Shown: piece by piece, positions 32,350 to 37,949 of the stretch
Numbering within the stretch: position 1 is the first letter of the stretch
Layout of the letters: each line of letters begins with the position of its first letter
From: Tannerellaceae bacterium
GTDB taxonomy: Bacteria; Bacteroidota; Bacteroidia; Bacteroidales; Tannerellaceae
Assembly (NCBI GenBank): GCA_031274415.1
Contig: JAISQD010000132.1
Span: 1-37,949, forward strand
DNA: 37,949 nt
Direction of reading: 5' to 3'
Program-made: the position numbers and the translations under genes
The notes under the pieces: model-generated
Told to the model about the DNA's origin: nothing
Databases searched by the model: none
Seen by the model: only the letters and a program-made list of their open reading frames with translations

Positions 32350-35300
32350 TTACGGGGTGACCGTTACGTAGCAGTCTCGAAATATATCCCTGTTGACTGA
32401 CGCCTGCGCTCTAATGAGAGCTGTTCCCGCACTTCTGAAGATAAGTTCCCCATATCTGGTTACCTCAACTATCGAAGGGGTAAAGGATTGCCACACAATG
32501 GTTGGATTCGCATTACTTGGGATTACCGTAGCGTGAAGGGTAATGGGCGTGCCTATATCTACGATAAGTGATGTGTGATCCAATTCGATACCTGTCGGCA
32601 TAATCAGGGGATTAACCGTGACATGGCAGTTTGCCGTTTTTTTCCCGACTACCGTAGTCGCTGTAATGGTAGCGGTTCCTACTGCCAAGAAGAAAATCTC
32701 CCCATCTACAGCGTAGGCTACCCCATAATTCGATGATGTCCATACCACACTTTTATCTTCCGGAGTGTTCACCGGGAGTACCGTAACGTGAAGGGGAAAA
32801 CCCACCGGGTCAGTTGCTTGTCCGATAACGGAGGTAGGGTCTAATATTATTCCTGATATGCCGGGAATAATAGTAACGTTGCAGCTGGACGTAAACCTTC
32901 CATCTACCGTAGTCGCTGTAATGGTAGCCTCTCCTGCACCCTTGAAGCTAACCTTCCCTTCGGAAGTAACGGGGGCTATCGAAGAATTATTGCTTGACCA
33001 TTCCACCCTTTTATTCGTGGCGTTCACCGGGAGTACCGTAGCGCTAAGGGTATAGTCCTCATCACCTATTCTTTTAGAGAGGGAGGAGGGAGTTACTGTT
33101 ACACTTTCCACGGGAACTTCGGCGGCAGCAACTATGACCTCGCATCTGCCCGATTTGCCTCCCGCAGTTGCTGTAATGGTAACCACTCCTACACCCTTGA
33201 AGCTAACCGTCCCTTCGGAAGTAACGGAGGCTATCGAAGAATTATTGCTTGACCATTCCACACTTTTATCCGTGACGTTCACCGGGAGTACCGTAACGCT
33301 AAGGGTATAGTCCGCATCACCTACTTTTTTAGAGAGGGAGGAGGGAGTTACTGTTACACTTTCCACGGGAACTTCGGCGGCAGTAACCGTGACCTCGCAT
33401 TTGCCCGATTTGCCTCCCACAGTTGCTGTAATGGTAGCCACTCCTACACCCTTGAAGATAACCGTCCCTTCGGAAGTAACGGGGGCTACCCCATCATCCG
33501 ATGATGACCATTCCACACTTTTATCCGTGGCGTTCACCGGGAGTACCGTAACGCTAAGGGTATAGTCCGCATCACCTACTTTTTTAGAGAGGAAGGAGGG
33601 AATTACTGTTACACTTTCCACGGGAACTTCGGCGGCAGTAACCGTGACTTTGCATGAGCCAGATTTGCCTCCCACAGTTGCTGTAATGGTAGCCTCTCCT
33701 ACACCCTTGAAGCTAACCGTCCCTTCGGAAGTAACGGAGGCTATCGAAGAATTATTGCTTGTCCATGTGACCCTTTGCTCCGTGGCGTTCGCCGGGAGTA
33801 CCGTAACGCTAAGGGTATAGTCCGCATCACCTACTATTTTAGAGAGGAAGGAGGGAATTACTATTACACTTTCCACGGGAACTTCGGCGGCAGTAACCGT
33901 GACTTTGCATGAGCCCGATTTGCCTCCCACAGTTGCTGTAATGGTAGCCACTCCTACACCCTTGAAGCTAACCTTCCCTTCGGAAGTAACGGAGGCTATC
34001 GAAGAATTATTGCTTGTCCATGTGACCCTTTGCTCCGTGGCGTTCACCGGGAGTACCGTAGCGCTAAGGGTATAGTCCGCATCACCTACTTTTTTAGAGA
34101 GGGAGGAGGGAATTACTGTTACACTTTCCACGGGAACAGGAGCGGCAGTAACCGTGACGTTGCAGTAGGCCTGTTTGTCTCCCTCTTCCGTGGTCGCTAC
34201 AATGGCAGCGGACCCTGCCCGCAGGAAAGTAACTGTTGCGATGGCGCTAATCGGCCCACTGGAAACGGTGGCTACCGAAGGATCAGTGCTTGTCCAGATG
34301 ACCGCATTATTCGAGGCATTGTATGGTCTTACCGTGGCGACAAGGATAACAGGCTCGTCGTCTACTTGTTTGGAAAGGATGGTGTGATTCAGTTCTACAC
34401 TTTCCACGGGAATCAGGAAAGCCACAACCTTAACGTTGCAGTAGGCCTCTATGTTCCCGTCGTCCGTGGTCGCTATAACGGCAGCCTCTCCTATTCTATC
34501 GAAAGTAACTGTCGCGACGGAATTAGCCTGCCGCCCTTCGGTAACGCCGGCTATTGAGGGGCTGGAGGTTGACCATTTCACTTTTTTATTCGTGGCAGCG
34601 CTTGGAATTATCGTCGTGACAAGGGTAACCGCCGGGGCGCCTACTTGTTGGGTAAGGGTAGAGTAATTCAGTACTATTTTTTCCACGGGAATAGCGCCGG
34701 AAGTGGAAGGTAATGTTTTGAACGCTACCTCGTTACCGTAAGCCACGCCTGCAGCATTGAAGGCGTAGGCCCTTACGTAATAATCCGTATCGGGAGATAA
34801 ACCTGTGAGGTGGCTTGAGAAAGAGCCGGTCTTGGATAACTGGCCTAAATCTGTCCGGGTAGAAAGGCTAACGGTTGGCGCGGGCGATGTACCCCATACA
34901 TGTCCATGCTGTGTCACTTCGCCCTTGTTTCCCAGACTGGAGACGACGCCAAAAACAATGGCCGTGGTCTCTGTCAAGTCTTTCAAGTTATCGGTATGTA
35001 CCTCCGACAGGGTTGGCGGTATTTGTTCAAGCGCTACGTCCGATTCATTCTTTCCGAGTCGTACATTTATGTTTTTAAACTTGGACAAATACGAATCCTC
35101 TTTGCTATAGGTAAGCTTATAGGTTCCAATCTCTAATTGATCGAAAGAATACGCACCTTCATCGTTCGTCTCTTTTGTTATGTTGCCGGGAGTTAGTACA
35201 ACATCTACCTTTTCTATGGGTTGCTTGGTTTGTGCATCGATGACAACTCCTGAAATTTCTCCTACCGGCTCCATCTCTTCCGCGCAACCGGCAAAAAGCG

Positions 35301-35367
35301 CCATTATAAGAACAATGGTCATAGGAATAAAAACGGATACTTGTTTACTTTTCATCATTCTTTTCAT
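32350..35367 (-). CDS. Surface lipoprotein with nine BIG2 Ig-like repeats
   Basis: 1005 residues. A lipoprotein signal (ALFAGC, then AEEMEP) suggests outward-facing attachment. Domains in order: a carboxypeptidase-regulatory-like beta sandwich (GEISGVVIDAQTKQPIEKVD, about 36-115), a fibronectin-III-like domain (about 120-220, ending DTDYYVRAYAFNAAG..YG.EVAFKTL), then nine BIG2 Ig-like repeats, each starting near VPVESV.V.PS.LSK and including T-W-(T/S)-S-(N/S)..S-I-A..T and GVATITATVGGKSG.C.VTVTAA. Repeats 3-7 are nearly identical at DNA level (255-bp period). Such proteins act in adhesion or as surface scaffolds. It starts 22 bases after the stop of its shorter paralogue, so both are probably co-transcribed. 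Confidence 0.88.
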   Translation of the reverse strand: MKRMMKSKQVSVFIPMTIVLIMALFAGCAEEMEPVGEISGVVIDAQTKQPIEKVDVVLTPGNITKETNDEGAYSFDQLEIGTYKLTYSKEDSYLSKFKNINVRLGKNESDVALEQIPPTLSEVHTDNLKDLTETTAIVFGVVSSLGNKGEVTQHGHVWGTSPAPTVSLSTRTDLGQLSKTGSFSSHLTGLSPDTDYYVRAYAFNAAGVAYGNEVAFKTLPSTSGAIPVEKIVLNYSTLTQQVGAPAVTLVTTIIPSAATNKKVKWSTSSPSIAGVTEGRQANSVATVTFDRIGEAAVIATTDDGNIEAYCNVKVVAFLIPVESVELNHTILSKQVDDEPVILVATVRPYNASNNAVIWTSTDPSVATVSSGPISAIATVTFLRAGSAAIVATTEEGDKQAYCNVTVTAAPVPVESVTVIPSSLSKKVGDADYTLSATVLPVNATEQRVTWTSNNSSIASVTSEGKVSFKGVGVATITATVGGKSGSCKVTVTAAEVPVESVIVIPSFLSKIVGDADYTLSVTVLPANATEQRVTWTSNNSSIASVTSEGTVSFKGVGEATITATVGGKSGSCKVTVTAAEVPVESVTVIPSFLSKKVGDADYTLSVTVLPVNATDKSVEWSSSDDGVAPVTSEGTVIFKGVGVATITATVGGKSGKCEVTVTAAEVPVESVTVTPSSLSKKVGDADYTLSVTVLPVNVTDKSVEWSSNNSSIASVTSEGTVSFKGVGVVTITATAGGKSGRCEVIVAAAEVPVESVTVTPSSLSKRIGDEDYTLSATVLPVNATNKRVEWSSNNSSIAPVTSEGKVSFKGAGEATITATTVDGRFTSSCNVTIIPGISGIILDPTSVIGQATDPVGFPLHVTVLPVNTPEDKSVVWTSSNYGVAYAVDGEIFFLAVGTATITATTVVGKKTANCHVTVNPLIMPTGIELDHTSLIVDIGTPITLHATVIPSNANPTIVWQSFTPSIVEVTRYGELIFRSAGTALIRAQASVNRDIFRDCYVTVTP
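33106..34125 (-). repeat. 255-bp tandem repeats inside the BIG2 gene
   Basis: The plus-strand marker TTCCACGGGAAC recurs at 33106, 33361, 33616, 33871 and 34126, exactly 255 bases (85 codons) apart, with near-identical sequence between. Flanking BIG2 repeats are diverged and of other lengths. The pattern suggests recent duplication or homogenisation by recombination. Confidence 0.9.
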
Positions 35368-35389
35368 TTGCTCAGCGATACACCATTGG

Positions 35390-36637
35390 TCACGGGGTAA
35401 CCGTAACGTTGCAGTAGGCCTGTTTGGCTCCGTCTTCTGTCGAGGTCGCTACAATGGAAGCGGTTCCTGCTCGCAGGAAAGTAACTTCCGCAGCGGCATT
35501 AACCAACCCCTCCTCGGAAACTCTGGCTACCGAAGGATCAGTGCTTGTCCACTTGACCTCTTTATTTGAAGCGTCGTTTGGTCTTACCGTGGCGACCAGG
35601 GTTACAGCTTCGGCGCCTACTTGTTTGACAAGGGTGGAGTGATTCAATGTTACGCTTGTCACGGGAACCGCATCGGAAGTAACCGTGACGTTGCAGAAGG
35701 CCTGTTTGTCTCCGTCTTCTTCCGAGGTCGCTACAATGGAAGCGTTTCCTACTCCTACAAAAGTAACTATCCCAACGGCATTAACCGGCCCTTCGGTAAC
35801 GGTGGCTACCGAACTGTTAGAGCTTGACCATCTCAGATTTTTATTCGAGGCTTCGTATGGGTTTACCGTAGCAACAAGGGTAACGGTCTTGCCGACTGCT
35901 TGCTGGGTAAGGCTGGTTTGATTCAATGATACACTTTTCACGGGAACAACGGTACCAGTGGCAGACAATGTTTTGAAATGAACCTCGGCGCCGTAAGCCG
36001 GGCCCGCAGCATTAACGGCGTATGCCCTTACGTAATAATCCGTATCGGGTGATAAATCTATCAGGGCGCTTGTGAAAGAGCCTGTCTTGGATAACGGGCC
36101 TAAATCGGTCCGGGTAGAAAGGCTAACGGTTAGCACGGGAGATGTACTCCATACATGTCCATGTTGCGTTACTTCGCCCTTGTTTCCCAGATCGGACACG
36201 TTGCCGGTTATAGTAATCTTGGTAGCCGTCAGGCCGCTCACGCTGCCGGTCGTCACCTCAGACAGGGTTGGCGGTATCGGTTCAAGCGCAAAGCTCAATT
36301 CATTCTTTCCGGCTTGTACGTTTACGTTTTTAGATTTGGAGATATAGGCGTCCTCTCTATTATAGGTAAGCTTATAGGTTCCAATCTCCAAACGATTGAA
36401 AAAATACGTACCTTCATCGTCCGTCACACTTGTTATGTTGCCGGGAGTTAGCACAATATCTACATTTTCTATGGGTTGCATGGTTTGTGCATCCCTGACA
36501 ACTCCTGAAATTTCTCCTACCGGCTCTATCTCTTCCGCGCAACCGGCAAAAAGCGCCAGTATAAGAACAGAGGTCATTTGAATAAACCCGGTTTGTTGTC
36601 TGATTTTCATCATTTTTTTCATCTCCTCTTTCATCAT
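35390..36637 (-). CDS. Surface lipoprotein with two BIG2 Ig-like repeats, paralogue of the next gene
   Basis: 415 residues with lipoprotein signal (ALFAGC followed by AEEIEP). It has the same N-terminal plan as the 1005-residue protein downstream: a regulatory-like beta sandwich (GEISGVVRDAQTMQPIENVD), an Fn3-like domain (PIPPTLSEVTTGSVSGLTAT ... DTDYYVRAYAVNAAGPAYGAEVHFKTL), then two BIG2 repeats (VPVKSVSLNQTSLTQQAVG and VPVTSVTLNHSTLVKQVG). DNA identity with the paralogue is very high over the first 600 bases, showing a tandem gene duplication followed by repeat expansion in the other copy. ATGs at residues 6, 9 and 10 are possible alternative starts. It follows the adenylate kinase by 59 bases. 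Confidence 0.88.
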   Translation of the reverse strand: MMKEEMKKMMKIRQQTGFIQMTSVLILALFAGCAEEIEPVGEISGVVRDAQTMQPIENVDIVLTPGNITSVTDDEGTYFFNRLEIGTYKLTYNREDAYISKSKNVNVQAGKNELSFALEPIPPTLSEVTTGSVSGLTATKITITGNVSDLGNKGEVTQHGHVWSTSPVLTVSLSTRTDLGPLSKTGSFTSALIDLSPDTDYYVRAYAVNAAGPAYGAEVHFKTLSATGTVVPVKSVSLNQTSLTQQAVGKTVTLVATVNPYEASNKNLRWSSSNSSVATVTEGPVNAVGIVTFVGVGNASIVATSEEDGDKQAFCNVTVTSDAVPVTSVTLNHSTLVKQVGAEAVTLVATVRPNDASNKEVKWTSTDPSVARVSEEGLVNAAAEVTFLRAGTASIVATSTEDGAKQAYCNVTVTP

Positions 36638-36696
36638 AAAATAATTAACTAATATTTCGCACTCTCTTTTAATTCATTGCTAAATAGAATCACTCA

Positions 36697-37287
36697 TTAC
36701 ACTTTATATTCTTTGGAAGAAAGGCGGTCTAATATTTCGACAATCTGTTCGAAGACATCTTCGATTGGATTATTTCCCTTGATAGTAAAAAGTTTTCCTC
36801 TCTTTTTGTAATAGGATATAATAGAGTCATCATACTCATGATATACATTCAAACGATTTTGAATGGTTTCTAAATTATCATCAGTTCTCCCTAAATCTTT
36901 CCCTCTTTTAATCATTCGTTCAACCAATTCCTCTTCTTTGACAAAGATGTTAATAACCGCGGTAACCATGGTATTTTTAGCTCTTAAGATATTGTCTAAT
37001 GCCTCACTTTGGGCAATTGTGCGGGGAAATCCGTCAAAAATATAACCCATTGTTTCCGAACGTGATTCTAAAACATTAGACAACACCTTTATCATCAAAT
37101 CATCAGGAATCAAAAGGCCTTTATTGATATACTCTTTCACGACTGTTCCCAATTCCGTCTGATTTTCCATTTCCCGGCGTAAAATATCGCCTGTAGAAAT
37201 GTGATACAGTCTGTATTTCGGAACTATCAACTTACTTTGAGTTCCTTTTCCGGAACCCGGCGCGCCAAAAATAACCACATTTAACAT
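36697..37287 (-). CDS. Adenylate kinase-like nucleoside monophosphate kinase
   Basis: 196 residues. The P-loop GAPGSGKGT (8-16), STGDILRREM (NMP-binding), GYIFDGFPRT (lid/AMP region) and GRTDDNLETIQNRL identify an adenylate kinase (ATP + AMP to 2 ADP). The lid is the short kind without zinc cysteines. Bacteroidota normally have a housekeeping adk elsewhere; this one sits between an OmpA-family gene (15 bases upstream) and surface lipoproteins, with AT-richer codon use, so it may be an extra copy, but the window cannot show whether another adk exists. I therefore give no symbol. The start ATG at 37287 gives the canonical MLNVVIFGAPG. Confidence 0.88.
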   Translation of the reverse strand: MLNVVIFGAPGSGKGTQSKLIVPKYRLYHISTGDILRREMENQTELGTVVKEYINKGLLIPDDLMIKVLSNVLESRSETMGYIFDGFPRTIAQSEALDNILRAKNTMVTAVINIFVKEEELVERMIKRGKDLGRTDDNLETIQNRLNVYHEYDDSIISYYKKRGKLFTIKGNNPIEDVFEQIVEILDRLSSKEYKV

Positions 37288-37302
37288 TTTCTTTTATTGA
37301 TG

Positions 37303-37949
37303 TCAATTACTTTCTAAAATGATTACAACCCGATTCCATTCGTTTGGTGTAAATGGCTGTTCTTTATCCCCTTTCCAGCCAATGATCAAACGACTGGAGT
37401 CAATTCCAAAACGCTCCAATTCCGTTATAACAGCATTTACTCGTTTATAACTTAATTCCCAATTATATTTCGGATTACCTGTCTTCCTGTCTGCATATCC
37501 AACCAACAAAATGTTGACATCCGGAGTATTTTTAAGATAGTCAACAATGTTTATCAATTTATGTTGTTCGGATTGCTCAATCGTATATGAATTCAAGGCG
37601 AAACGTATATATCCCGGCAGGGAAGTTTTAGTAACTTTAGTAACTACCTTTTCATCACAGCATTTTTGTAACGTATCTAACTTATCTAACAAATTTTGCT
37701 GCTTTTCCAAAATTTCAATCAAGGAACGATTTTCATTGACTGTCTTATTCAGATAGTCAACTTCCTTTGAAGTGTGTTTTTTAATCTTAGGAAAGCCTAT
37801 GCTAAACCTATATTGCACACTCAAATTCAAATTAGCAAGAACATTGTCAATGGAGATTCTTTTATAGCTATCGAAATTCAGATTCGCAACACTTATCTGA
37901 GGCTCCAAGTAAATCGACCAATTGGGATTCAGGTTGAAATTCGTTCGAA
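37303..37949 (-). CDS. OmpA-family outer-membrane protein, C-terminal part (runs off the right edge)
   Basis: The frame is open through the right edge: residues upstream of the first in-frame TTG (37908) read RTNFNLNPNWSIYLEPQISV, so that TTG is not the start. The visible part begins with end-of-barrel strands (LNLSVQYRFSIGF), then a coiled-coil-like linker (KEVDYLNKTVNENRSLIEIL...LDKLDTLQ), and a C-terminal OmpA peptidoglycan-binding domain (IRFALNSYTIEQSEQHKLIN, VNILLVGYADRKTGNPKYNWELSYKRVNAVITEL, ending NRVVIILESN). The domain has the usual F/Y..NS..I and GYAD...G....N..LS..R motifs. It likely links the outer membrane to peptidoglycan. The adenylate kinase gene follows after 15 bases. Confidence 0.9.
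   Translation of the reverse strand, partial: RTNFNLNPNWSIYLEPQISVANLNFDSYKRISIDNVLANLNLSVQYRFSIGFPKIKKHTSKEVDYLNKTVNENRSLIEILEKQQNLLDKLDTLQKCCDEKVVTKVTKTSLPGYIRFALNSYTIEQSEQHKLINIVDYLKNTPDVNILLVGYADRKTGNPKYNWELSYKRVNAVITELERFGIDSSRLIIGWKGDKEQPFTPNEWNRVVIILESN

Noticed and set aside
33106..34125. Assembly duplication artefact
   Set aside because: Units differ by scattered substitutions giving distinct residues, so they are real repeats, though the copy number should be verified.

Overview
The window looks like chromosomal DNA of a Bacteroidales bacterium, probably a Parabacteroides- or Tannerellaceae-like gut commensal. This is an inference from four things: Bacteroidota promoter motifs (TTTG ... 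TAnnTTTG); lipoprotein signals ending in Cys followed by acidic residues; Bacteroidota-type families (DUF4105, DUF4374, DUF1080, TonB receptors, BIG2 lipoproteins); and a long SecA with a C-terminal zinc tail. No phage structural genes, insertion sequence, rRNA or CRISPR array is visible.

Layout. (1) 1-2260, minus strand: the edge of a CRISPR-cas locus. It holds a Cas5-like RAMP gene running off the left end, an intact cas6 with its own promoter, a HIRAN protein, an internally deleted WYL regulator, and the C-terminal half of a second, divergent cas6 that begins inside the secA terminator. (2) 2297-8473, minus: the operon DUF4105 - alkaline-phosphatase-fold protein - secA. The phosphatase-fold protein has lost nearly all its metal ligands. 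(3) 8511-11010, minus: three tandem paralogous secreted proteins with a repeat-bearing leader. (4) 11201-13546, minus: a class A penicillin-binding protein. (5) 13692-14286, plus: a Phd/YefM-YoeB toxin-antitoxin pair with a good promoter. (6) 14394-18951, plus: a Gfo/Idh/MocA oxidoreductase plus a HEAT-repeat protein with two DUF1080 (3-keto-glycoside hydrolase-like) domains, ending at a bidirectional terminator. (7) 18973-22736, minus: an M23 peptidase, an intergenic array of four phased 22-bp palindromic repeats, truA, and a RhuM-Fic/Doc fusion. (8) 22849-24876, plus: a secreted gluzincin-type peptidase. (9) 24867-29709, minus: a probable iron/heme/siderophore uptake operon (TonB receptor - DUF4374 lipoprotein - PepSY membrane protein). 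(10) 29786-32159, mostly minus: a helix-turn-helix regulator, an unknown protein, a small broken gene, tRNA-Arg(CCG) and strong dyads. (11) 32350-37949, minus: an OmpA-family protein (cut by the window edge), an adenylate kinase, and two tandem BIG2 lipoproteins, one with a 255-bp internal repeat array.

Most of the coding content is envelope and secretion biology: SecA, a class A PBP, an M23 peptidase, lipoprotein-related DUF4105, secreted proteins, a TonB receptor and OmpA/Ig-like surface proteins. The most unusual signals are the pseudo-phosphatase inside the secA operon, the phased palindrome array, a tRNA in which the G19-C56 tertiary pair appears replaced by A19-U56, a 25-bp hairpin whose G-U pairs favour one strand, and the relics of a replaced CRISPR module.
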